A stretch of 23,898 bases of DNA from Lachnospiraceae bacterium UBA1778 (lineage in GTDB: Bacteria; Bacillota; Clostridia; Lachnospirales; Lachnospiraceae): assembly GCA_002315255.1 (NCBI GenBank), contig DCGM01000041.1:6988-30885 (forward strand), given 5' to 3'. A program made the translations under genes and the position numbers. Positions 6,969 to 14,238 of the stretch are shown in pieces. Positions within the stretch are counted from its first letter, which is position 1; every line of letters starts with the position of its first letter. The notes beneath the pieces were generated by a model. It did no database searches. It was not told where the DNA came from and saw only the letters and a list, made by a program, of their open reading frames with translations.

Positions 6969-8726
6969 ATGAAATTTTTGCGGGATTTAAAACCATTCTG
7001 GAAAGAGTCTGTAATCGCGCCGCTTTTTAAGATGATGGAAGCGGTGCTGGAGCTCTTTGTCCCGCTTGTGATGAAGGATATCATCGATGTCGCGATTCCG
7101 ATGAAGGACACAGGCTCTGTTCTGAAGGGCTGTGGGCTCCTCGTCGGCTTCGCGGTGCTCGGGCTTCTCTTTTCACTCGTCGCGCAATTCTTTGCGGCGC
7201 GGGCAGCGACCGGCTTTTCGGCCAAGCTCCGCCAAAGATGCTTCGACCAGATCCAGAAGATGTCCTTCCCGACGCTCGACCGCATTGGCACGTCGACATT
7301 GCTTACCCGGATGACGAGCGACATTAACCAGATTCAGGACGGCACGAACATGACGCTTAGGCTTTTTATGCGTTCGCCGGTAGTTGTTTTCGGCGCCATG
7401 ATCATGGCTATCCTCCTCGACCCGTCCGTCGCCTGGATTTTCATCCTGGTGATTGTTTTCCTGTCGGCCGTCGTCCTGTTCATTATGCTCGGGACCATGC
7501 CCCGCTACCGGGAAGTGCAGAAAGCGCTCGACTCTGTCACAGGAAAAACGCGCGATAACCTGACCGGCGTACGCGTCGTCCGTGCGTTCCGACTGGAAGA
7601 GCATGAGGAAGCGGAGTTCACTGCTGCCAATGAGGCGCTCACGAAGAAGCGGATTTCCGTCGGAAAAATCTCCGCGATGATGAATCCATTGACTTATGTC
7701 ATCGTGAATATCGGTATTATCGCCGTTCTCTATTCGGGCGCGGTGGAAGTCAATATCGGCACGCTGACGCAGGGCGCTGTGATCGCTCTCGTCAACTATA
7801 TGGGGCAGATTCTCGAGGAGCTCGTCAAACTCGCAGACCTCATCATCAAGATTACGAAGGCCGCCGCTTGCGGAAAGCGGATCAGCTCGCTTCTTTCGGT
7901 CACGCCGGAGGAGGCGGGGATGAACGGAAAAACGATGTCGGATGCGCAGCCAAAGATGCAGGAAACGCAGGGGATGTCTCCTACGGAAGATGAATCGGGT
8001 CAGCCAGCCGTCTCATTTAACCATGTTTCCTTCACCTACGAGGGCGCGCGCGTCCCGGCGGTTTCTGATATCACATTCTCTGCCGCGCGCGGCGAAACGA
8101 TCGGCATTATCGGCGGCACCGGCAGCGGAAAATCAACGCTAATCCATCTGATTCCGGGCTTCTATCCGATTTCGGCGGGAAGCCTTCAATGCTTCGGCAC
8201 CGAGGTTTCCGACTGGAACAAACAGGCGCTTCGAAGCCGTATCGCCGTCGTTTTACAAAAAGCAGTCTTGTTCCAGGGGACAATCCGTGATAATCTTCTT
8301 TGGGGAAATCCTGATGCATCAGACGAAGATTTGGAAGACGCACTGAAACGCGCACAAATCTACGACACGATCGTCGAAAAAGGCGGCTTGTCGGCGGAAG
8401 TCGAGCAGGAGGGACGGAATTTCTCCGGCGGACAGAAGCAAAGGATCGCGATCGCGCGGGCACTTGTGCGGAAACCGGAGATCCTGATTTTTGATGACTC
8501 GTCGTCGGCGCTTGATTTTGCGACCGATGCGGCGCTTCGCGAAGAGGTGCGGAAGATGAGCGGCGAAATGACGATTATCATCGTTTCTCAGCGGGCGGCA
8601 TCTGTTATGAACGCCGACCGGATCCTCGTGTTAGAGGATGGCCGGTCGGAAGGTCTCGGAACCCACGAGGAGCTTCTCAAAAACTGCGAAGCGTATCGTG
8701 AAATTTATGAATCACAGTTCCGGTAA
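6969..8726 (+). CDS. ABC exporter half-transporter with degenerate catalytic residues
   Basis: A 585-residue membrane-ATPase fusion (six-helix domain about 15-300, ATPase domain about 345-585). Walker A is GGTGSGKS (382-389) and the signature is a normal FSGGQ (485-489). The Walker B is ILIFDDSSSALD, so Asp510 replaces the catalytic glutamate, and the switch loop reads IVSQRAAS, with Gln541 in place of histidine. These are the two changes that mark the degenerate-site subunit of heterodimeric exporters such as TM287/288. The intact FSGGQ would complete the canonical site formed with the Walker motifs of the partner. The gene at 1686-3491 has the complementary set (LSQGQ, intact Glu and His), so I infer one heterodimer. 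The ribosome binding site is poor. The substrate is unknown. galK follows after 26 nt. Confidence 0.92.
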   Translation: MKFLRDLKPFWKESVIAPLFKMMEAVLELFVPLVMKDIIDVAIPMKDTGSVLKGCGLLVGFAVLGLLFSLVAQFFAARAATGFSAKLRQRCFDQIQKMSFPTLDRIGTSTLLTRMTSDINQIQDGTNMTLRLFMRSPVVVFGAMIMAILLDPSVAWIFILVIVFLSAVVLFIMLGTMPRYREVQKALDSVTGKTRDNLTGVRVVRAFRLEEHEEAEFTAANEALTKKRISVGKISAMMNPLTYVIVNIGIIAVLYSGAVEVNIGTLTQGAVIALVNYMGQILEELVKLADLIIKITKAAACGKRISSLLSVTPEEAGMNGKTMSDAQPKMQETQGMSPTEDESGQPAVSFNHVSFTYEGARVPAVSDITFSAARGETIGIIGGTGSGKSTLIHLIPGFYPISAGSLQCFGTEVSDWNKQALRSRIAVVLQKAVLFQGTIRDNLLWGNPDASDEDLEDALKRAQIYDTIVEKGGLSAEVEQEGRNFSGGQKQRIAIARALVRKPEILIFDDSSSALDFATDAALREEVRKMSGEMTIIIVSQRAASVMNADRILVLEDGRSEGLGTHEELLKNCEAYREIYESQFR

Positions 8727-8752
8727 GCGTAGTTTTAGGATAGGAGAAGATA

Positions 8753-9931
8753 GTGAACAGACAGGAACTTTTAAACGCATTTTTTGATATTTTCGGGACA
8801 GACGGCGCGCAGCCGGTCTGTGTCTTTTCACCGGGCCGCGTCAACTTGATCGGCGAGCATACCGACTATAACGGCGGCCATGTTTTCCCATGCGCGCTGA
8901 CGATCGGCACTTATTTCGCCGCGCGGAAGCGGGAGGACCGGAAGGTCCGCTTTTATTCGGGAAACTTCCCGCAGAACGGAATCATTGAGCGGAGCCTCGA
9001 CGCTATCGAATTCGACGCGGAAAAGGGCTTCTCGAATTATCTTATGGGAATGATCTGGGCGTATGACAAAAAGCTCGGAATCCGCATTGAAAAAGGCCTC
9101 GATGTTTATCTTTGGGGCAATATTCCGAACTCCTCCGGCCTTTCTTCGTCAGCCTCTGTCGAAGTCGGCATGGGAAAAGTGATCAACCTCCTGTTCGGCT
9201 TCCAGGTGCCGAACCTCGAAATCGCGAAGACAGGCCAGTTCTCGGAAAACCGTTATAACGGCTTGAACTGCGGCATTATGGACCAGTTCGCGATCGCTAT
9301 GGGGGCGCGCGATAAGGCAATGTTCTTAGATACCGCGACGCTCGAATTCGAGTACGCCCCGATCCAGCTTTTAAAGATGCGCATCGTCGTCATCTGCACG
9401 AATAAAAAGCGCGGGCTCGTCGATTCGAAGTACAATGAGCGCTGCGAGGAATGTGGGAGAGCGCTTCAGGACTTACAGAAAGTCACAGATATTCCGGCGC
9501 TCTGCGCATTGACGGACGAGCAGTTTGAAAAGGTTCAGGATGCGATTTCGGACCCGGTCGCGCGGAAACGCGCGCGTCACGCGGTGACGGAAAACACGCG
9601 GACGGTCAAAGCGGTGGAGCTTCTGAAAAAGGGCGACATCGAGGGCTTCGGAAAGCTTATGAACGCGTCGCATGTTTCGCTTCGCGACGACTATGAGGTG
9701 ACAGGAATCGAACTCGATACGATTGCGGAAACAGCCTGGACGGTCGACGGTTGCATCGGCGCGCGCATGACTGGCGCGGGCTTCGGCGGCTGCGCAGTCG
9801 CTATCGTGAAGGAAGACGCGATTGACCGCTTCATCGAGACGGTCGGCCAGAAATATCTCGAGAAAATCGGCTATGCGGCGGACTTCTATGTAGTTGAAAT
9901 CGGCGACGGAACGCAGGAATTAAAGGAATGA
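8753..9931 (+). CDS. galK: Galactokinase (GTG start)
   Basis: A 392-residue GHMP kinase that phosphorylates galactose to galactose-1-phosphate, the first committed step of the Leloir pathway. Three hallmark motifs are present: the galactokinase signature GRVNLIGEHTDYNGG (28-42), the ATP-binding motif PNSSGLSSSA (125-134), and MTGAGFGGCAVA near the C-terminus (from Met339). The GTG start is supported by AGGAG at 8742-8746, 6 nt upstream, and by the family-typical N-terminus. galT follows 38 nt downstream, giving a galKT pair. The last codons (GDGTQELKE-stop) are duplicated immediately downstream as GDGTQELEE-stop in another frame. Confidence 0.96.
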   Translation: MNRQELLNAFFDIFGTDGAQPVCVFSPGRVNLIGEHTDYNGGHVFPCALTIGTYFAARKREDRKVRFYSGNFPQNGIIERSLDAIEFDAEKGFSNYLMGMIWAYDKKLGIRIEKGLDVYLWGNIPNSSGLSSSASVEVGMGKVINLLFGFQVPNLEIAKTGQFSENRYNGLNCGIMDQFAIAMGARDKAMFLDTATLEFEYAPIQLLKMRIVVICTNKKRGLVDSKYNERCEECGRALQDLQKVTDIPALCALTDEQFEKVQDAISDPVARKRARHAVTENTRTVKAVELLKKGDIEGFGKLMNASHVSLRDDYEVTGIELDTIAETAWTVDGCIGARMTGAGFGGCAVAIVKEDAIDRFIETVGQKYLEKIGYAADFYVVEIGDGTQELKE

Positions 9932-9954
9932 CCGGCGACGGAACGCAGGAATTA
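9901..9954 (+). repeat. Direct duplication of the galK 3' end
   Basis: A 22-nt perfect direct repeat (9901-9922 and 9933-9954, offset 32 nt) begins CGGCGACGGAACGCAGGAAT. The first copy ends galK. The second, in a different frame, encodes GDGTQELEE and its own TAA (9961-9963) just before the galT ATG. Confidence 0.9.
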
Positions 9955-9969
9955 GAAGAGTAAGAGATT

Positions 9970-11586
9970 ATGAGTTTTACGAAAGCTATCGAAAATTTAA
10001 TCGCATACGGGAACAGCACGGGGATTCTTCCGAAGGAGGAGAATGCCTATGCGGTAAACCGGCTGCTGGCGCTCTTTAAGGAGGATTCGTTCGACGGCGA
10101 GATTGACCCGGAATTCGGCGAGATCGACCCGAAGGCCGATAAAAACGGCGCAGAAAGCAGCGCATCTGCTGTCTGTGACGCCGATAAAAACGGCGCACGG
10201 CTGGAGCCTATCTTAAAGGAACTCCTCGATTATGCGGCCGAAAAAGGGCTGTTAACCGATAATATTACGGTTTATCGCGATCTTTTTGACGCGGAGATCA
10301 TGAACTGTGTGATGCCGCGGCCTTTGACCGTGATCGACACGTTCAATGCATTGAAAAAAGAGGACTGCAAAGCGGCGACCGACTGGTTCTACCGCTTTTC
10401 GCAGGATACCGACTATATCCGCCGCTATCGTCTCTGTAAGGATGTGCGCTATACGGTCGGCTCGGAGTACGGCGAAATCGTCGTAACGATCAACCTGTCG
10501 AAACCGGAGAAGGATCCGCGCGCGATCGCGGCAGCGGGAAAAGCGAACCTCGGCGCGGCTGCAGGAAGCGGCGGAAAAGCATCCGGCGAGCCGTATCCCC
10601 GGTGCCAGCTTTGCCGCGAGAACGAGGGCTATGCGGGCCGCGTGAACCATCCGGGCCGCGCGAACCACCGGATTCTCCCGATAACAATCGGGGATGAGGT
10701 CTGGGACCTTCAGTATTCCCCCTACGGGTATTATAATGAGCACTGCATCCTGTTAAATCCGAAGCATGTGCCGATGGTGATCAACCGCGCGGCATTTGAC
10801 CGGCTTCTTACATTTGTCGCGAAATTCCCACATTATATGATCGGTTCGAATGCGGACCTGCCAATCGTCGGCGGCTCGATTCTGAGCCATGACCACTACC
10901 AGGGCGGGCGGTTCGATTTCCCGATGGCGCTCGCGAAGGCAGAGATTTCATTGCCGCTTAAGGGCTTTGACAATGTTTCTGCGGGGCTCGTGCATTGGCC
11001 GCTGACCGTCATCCGGCTTTCCTCGGAAGACCGGGAAGCGCTTTCAGAAGCCGCGGAGCGCGTCTTAACCGCATGGCGCAGCTATGACGATCCGGATTTT
11101 AATATCCTTCACGCCTCCGGCGATGAAAAGCATAATACGGTGACGCCAATCGCACGAATGCGGGACGGAAAGTTCGAGCTCGACCTCGTCCTCCGGAACA
11201 ACCGGACGACGGCGGAGCGCCCGTACGGACTCTTCCATCCGCGCGAAGAGTATCACCATATCAAAAAAGAAAATATCGGTCTTATCGAAGTAATGGGAGT
11301 GGCAGTTTTGCCGTCCCGATTAAAGGAGGAACTGCGGGTTCTGCTGGAAACGATCCTTTCCGGCGAAGACCCGCGCAGTATGCCGGGTATCGAGAAGCAT
11401 GCGGACTGGGCAGAGGATTGGATGAAGAACTACAGCGCGGACGAGCTTCGCGATGAAGAAAAGCTTCAGAAGATCATTGACTGCGAAGTCGGGAAGGTGT
11501 TCGTGAAGGTGCTCGAGGACTGCGGTGTTTATCCGTGGACGGAAGAGGGCCGTGCAGCCGTCCTCCGCTTTATGAAGAGCGTTTAA
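9970..11586 (+). CDS. galT: UDP-glucose--hexose-1-phosphate uridylyltransferase, type 2
   Basis: A 538-residue Firmicutes-type (type 2) GalT, which exchanges UMP between UDP-glucose and galactose-1-phosphate. Recognisable segments are YAVNRLLALF near the N-terminus, the CQLCRENEGYAGR motif, RILPITIGDEVWDLQYSPYGYYNEHCI, GGSILSHDHYQGGRFDFPM with the active-site His307-x-His309, and LVLRNNRTTAERPYGLFHP. It is longer than the roughly 490-500 residues usual for this type. The surplus lies largely in a low-complexity insertion around residues 44-77, with EIDP twice and ADKNGA twice. The ATG follows the duplicated galK end closely and the ribosome binding site is weak, suggesting coupling to galK translation. 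galE and galM are not in the window. Confidence 0.95.
   Translation: MSFTKAIENLIAYGNSTGILPKEENAYAVNRLLALFKEDSFDGEIDPEFGEIDPKADKNGAESSASAVCDADKNGARLEPILKELLDYAAEKGLLTDNITVYRDLFDAEIMNCVMPRPLTVIDTFNALKKEDCKAATDWFYRFSQDTDYIRRYRLCKDVRYTVGSEYGEIVVTINLSKPEKDPRAIAAAGKANLGAAAGSGGKASGEPYPRCQLCRENEGYAGRVNHPGRANHRILPITIGDEVWDLQYSPYGYYNEHCILLNPKHVPMVINRAAFDRLLTFVAKFPHYMIGSNADLPIVGGSILSHDHYQGGRFDFPMALAKAEISLPLKGFDNVSAGLVHWPLTVIRLSSEDREALSEAAERVLTAWRSYDDPDFNILHASGDEKHNTVTPIARMRDGKFELDLVLRNNRTTAERPYGLFHPREEYHHIKKENIGLIEVMGVAVLPSRLKEELRVLLETILSGEDPRSMPGIEKHADWAEDWMKNYSADELRDEEKLQKIIDCEVGKVFVKVLEDCGVYPWTEEGRAAVLRFMKSV
10135..10197 (+). repeat. In-frame repeat inside the galT insertion
   Basis: GCCGATAAAAACGGCGCA occurs at 10135-10152 and again at 10180-10197 (18 of 18 identical, offset 45 nt = 15 codons), coding ADKNGA twice. 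Just upstream, EIDP is also coded twice (EIDPEFGEIDP). Confidence 0.9.
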
Positions 11587-11612
11587 GACAATAAATACAG
11601 GAGATTTTTACG

Positions 11613-13595
11613 ATGGAGAAGAAACCCTATTACATTACAACCGCGATTGCGTATGCGTCTGGAAAGCCGCATATCGGCAATACGTACGAGATCATTTTAG
11701 CGGACGCGATCGCCCGTTTTAAGAGAATGCAGGGCTATGACGTCCGCTTCCAGACCGGAACCGACGAGCACGGCCAGAAGATTGAAGAAAAAGCGAAGGC
11801 GAAGGGAATGACGCCGCAGGCGTTCGTCGATGAGACTGCCGGCGAAATCAAGCGCGTCTTCGACGGAATGAATCTGTCCTATGACCGCTTTATCCGCACA
11901 ACGGACGCGGACCATGAAGCGACTGTCCAGAAGATTTTTAAGAAGCTCTACGAAAAAGGCGACATTTATAAGGACTCTTATGTAGGCCTTTACTGCGTGC
12001 CGGACGAAGCGTTCTTTACGCAGTCTCAGGCGCCCGACGGCATCTGCCCGGACTGCGGCCGCCCGCTCGTAAAAGCGAACGAAGAAGCGTATTTCTTTAA
12101 GATGAGCAAATATGCGCCGCGCCTTATCGAGCATATCGAGAAGCACCCGGAGTTTATCCAGCCCGAATCCCGCCGGAATGAAATGCTTAATAACTTCCTG
12201 CGCCCGGGTCTTCAGGACCTCTGCGTGTCGCGTACGTCGTTCAAGTGGGGCGTCCCGGTCGATTTCGACCCGCGCCATGTAGTCTATGTCTGGATCGACG
12301 CATTGTCGAACTATATCACCGGCTTAGGCTATCAGCTCGACGGCGAATCCGACGCGCTCTATCAGAAATACTGGCCGGCGGACGTCCACCTCATCGGTAA
12401 GGATATCCTTCGTTTCCATACGATTTACTGGCCGATCATGCTGATGGCGCTCGACGTGCCGCTTCCGAAGCAGGTCTTCGGCCATCCGTGGCTCATCCAG
12501 GGCGGCGAGAAGATGTCGAAATCCCGCGGCAATGTGATTTACGCAGACGACCTCGCTTCGATCTTCGGCGTTGATGCGGTCCGCTATTTCGTCATGCATG
12601 AAACACCGTTTGAGAACGACGGAAATATCACGTGGGATCTCGTTTTAGAGCGGTTTAATTCGGACCTCGCGAACACCCTGGGCAACCTCGTTTCCCGCAC
12701 GGTTTCGATGTCGAACAAATATTTCGGCGGCACCGTCGAAAACAAGCGCGTGAACATTGATCCGGATGACGACCTGATCGCGACGGCGAATCATGCGGTC
12801 GAAGCGGTTCAGACGAAGATGGAAACGCTCCATGTCGCGGATGCGATTACGGAAATCTTTAATCTTTTCAAGCGCTGCAACAAATATATCGATGAGACGA
12901 CCCCGTGGATCCTCGCGAAGGATGAAGCGAATTTCGACCGTCTCGCAACCGTTCTTTATAACCTTTCCGAAGGCATCATGACCGGCGCGAGCCTCTTAAA
13001 GCCGTTTATGCCGGAAACTGCCGATAAGATCGCGGCTGCATTCAATGTGGCGCTGAAGGACTTCGAAGGCCTGACCGGCTTCGGCGCAGTCGTCGGAAAC
13101 GGCACGAAGGTAGTCGAAAAGCCGGAGATGCTCTTCGCCCGTCTCGACGAAAAGGAGACGATGGAAAAGGTCAATGTGATCATGTCCGCGCAGCGCGAAG
13201 CGGCGCTGAAGGAATACGGAAACCCGGACGAAGAGAAGGAAGAGGAGGAAGCTCCGTTAACCCATAAGCCGGAAATCACTTTTGAAGATTTCGGCACGAT
13301 GGAATTCCGTGTCGGCGAAATCCTTTCCTGTGAAGCGGTCGAAAAGTCGAAAAAGCTTCTCTGCTCGCAGGTGAAGATCGGCTCGGAAGTGAAGCAGATC
13401 GTTTCCGGCATCCGCGCATCCTATTCGCCGGAAGAAATGGTCGGAAAGAAGGTAATGGTCCTCGTCAACTTAAAGCCGGCGAAGCTCGCAGGAGTCCTGT
13501 CGGAGGGCATGATCCTCTGCGCAGAAGGTGAGGACGGAAAGGTCGTTTTAATGACGGCTGAAAGCGATGTTAAGGACGGAGCGACGATCGCGTAA
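11613..13595 (+). CDS. metG: Methionyl-tRNA synthetase with C-terminal tRNA-binding domain
   Basis: A 660-residue class I synthetase that charges tRNA-Met. The HIGH-type motif is HIGN (20-23) and the KMSKS motif is at 300-304 within GGEKMSKSRGN. One zinc knuckle is a normal CPDC (Cys145, Cys148); the first reads CVPD (Cys128, Asp131), with aspartate where the B. subtilis-type enzyme has a second cysteine. The anticodon-binding helical domain (about 360-510) is followed by a Glu/Lys-rich linker and a Trbp111/EMAP-type domain (about 552-660: ITFEDFGTMEFRVGEIL to the end), which aids tRNA binding and dimerisation. AGGAG at 11599-11603 supports the ATG. It is the last gene of the long cluster, followed by a strong terminator. 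Confidence 0.96.
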   Translation: MEKKPYYITTAIAYASGKPHIGNTYEIILADAIARFKRMQGYDVRFQTGTDEHGQKIEEKAKAKGMTPQAFVDETAGEIKRVFDGMNLSYDRFIRTTDADHEATVQKIFKKLYEKGDIYKDSYVGLYCVPDEAFFTQSQAPDGICPDCGRPLVKANEEAYFFKMSKYAPRLIEHIEKHPEFIQPESRRNEMLNNFLRPGLQDLCVSRTSFKWGVPVDFDPRHVVYVWIDALSNYITGLGYQLDGESDALYQKYWPADVHLIGKDILRFHTIYWPIMLMALDVPLPKQVFGHPWLIQGGEKMSKSRGNVIYADDLASIFGVDAVRYFVMHETPFENDGNITWDLVLERFNSDLANTLGNLVSRTVSMSNKYFGGTVENKRVNIDPDDDLIATANHAVEAVQTKMETLHVADAITEIFNLFKRCNKYIDETTPWILAKDEANFDRLATVLYNLSEGIMTGASLLKPFMPETADKIAAAFNVALKDFEGLTGFGAVVGNGTKVVEKPEMLFARLDEKETMEKVNVIMSAQREAALKEYGNPDEEKEEEEAPLTHKPEITFEDFGTMEFRVGEILSCEAVEKSKKLLCSQVKIGSEVKQIVSGIRASYSPEEMVGKKVMVLVNLKPAKLAGVLSEGMILCAEGEDGKVVLMTAESDVKDGATIA

Positions 13596-13625
13596 GTTCT
13601 GAAATTTACTGAATTATTTAATTTT

Positions 13626-13673
13626 CTCACCCCTTCGGTAGCGGATTCCGCACCGGTGGGGTGAGTTTTTTTT
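13626..13673 (+). terminator. Rho-independent terminator after metG
   Basis: A long hairpin: CTCACCCC (13626-13633) pairs with GGGGTGAG (13658-13665). Inside it CGGT pairs with ACCG and GCGG with CCGC around the loop ATT. Eight T residues follow (13666-13673). It closes the co-directional cluster that began at glcK. Confidence 0.95.
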
Positions 13674-13748
13674 ATTCGGTACGCCGTGATGACGGAAATG
13701 GTTATTATGCGGGAAGAAAAGGACTCTAAAAAAATGTGTTTAGTGCGC

Positions 13749-13777
13749 TTGACACTTTATATACTTCGTGATACGAT
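13749..13777 (+). promoter_or_regulatory. Candidate promoter for the padR/HAAS-DUF4097 pair
   Basis: A perfect -35 TTGACA (13749-13754) is followed, after 17 nt, by TACGAT (13772-13777, four of six matches to TATAAT). Transcription from here would give a leader of about 130 nt. The rest of the 322-nt gap (13596-13917) holds the metG terminator, the operator-like palindrome below, and otherwise nothing I recognise. Confidence 0.6.
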
Positions 13778-13781
13778 GTAT
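13761..13781. promoter_or_regulatory. Operator-like inverted repeat over the padR -10 region
   Basis: ATACTTCG (13761-13768), spacer TGATA, CGATGTAT (13774-13781): 8-nt arms with one mismatch, spanning the spacer and -10 of the promoter. PadR-family repressors commonly bind ATAC/GTAT-type palindromes in their own promoters, so autoregulation is a reasonable inference. Confidence 0.5.
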
Positions 13782-13917
13782 CTCGCAACAAACAGTATTA
13801 CCGTTTCACTTCCGCGCCCGCACACTGGCGACTACCCCGGTCACCGCACCGACGAATACCCCGCGCCCATATGCGCTGGCGAAGCTGAAACTTATCCTGA
13901 CCCTGAAAGGAGAACCG

Positions 13918-14238
13918 ATGGAAACACAGACAAAACGAGGCCTTTTAGATGTTTGCGTATTGGCCGCCATCCGGAAAGCGGATTCATACGGCTATCAGAT
14001 TATAAAGGATCTGAGCGAGATCATTGAACTGTCGGAATCGACGCTTTATACGATCCTGAAGCGGCTGGAAGCCGCGGGAATGCTGACGACGAGGACCGCA
14101 GAGCACGACGGGCGGCTTCGGAAATATTATCACATTACGGAGCGCGGGATCGGGCGGATCGCTGAGTTTGAGAATGAATGGAAGGAAATGATGACGATTT
14201 ATCACTTCGTGACGAAGGAGGGCGGAAGCAATGAATAA
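13918..14238 (+). CDS. PadR-family winged-helix transcriptional regulator
   Basis: A 106-residue regulator of the short PadR type. The sequence runs TKRGLLDVCVLAAIRKADSYGYQI, SESTLYTILKRLEAAGMLTT, GRLRKYYHITERG: the typical PadR winged helix with a C-terminal dimerisation helix. AAAGGAG at 13906-13912, 5 nt before the ATG at 13918, identifies the start. An in-frame upstream ATG at 13768 would add 50 untypical residues and is rejected. Its last 8 nt overlap the HAAS-DUF4097 gene, so the two are translationally coupled. PadR genes next to HAAS/DUF1700 and DUF4097 genes are a recurrent Firmicutes arrangement; the signal sensed is unknown. Confidence 0.9.
   Translation: METQTKRGLLDVCVLAAIRKADSYGYQIIKDLSEIIELSESTLYTILKRLEAAGMLTTRTAEHDGRLRKYYHITERGIGRIAEFENEWKEMMTIYHFVTKEGGSNE

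Noticed and set aside
13768..13917. N-terminal extension of PadR from an upstream in-frame ATG
   Set aside because: The extension is untypical in composition, overlaps the predicted promoter -10 and operator region, and a strong ribosome binding site precedes the inner ATG at 13918.
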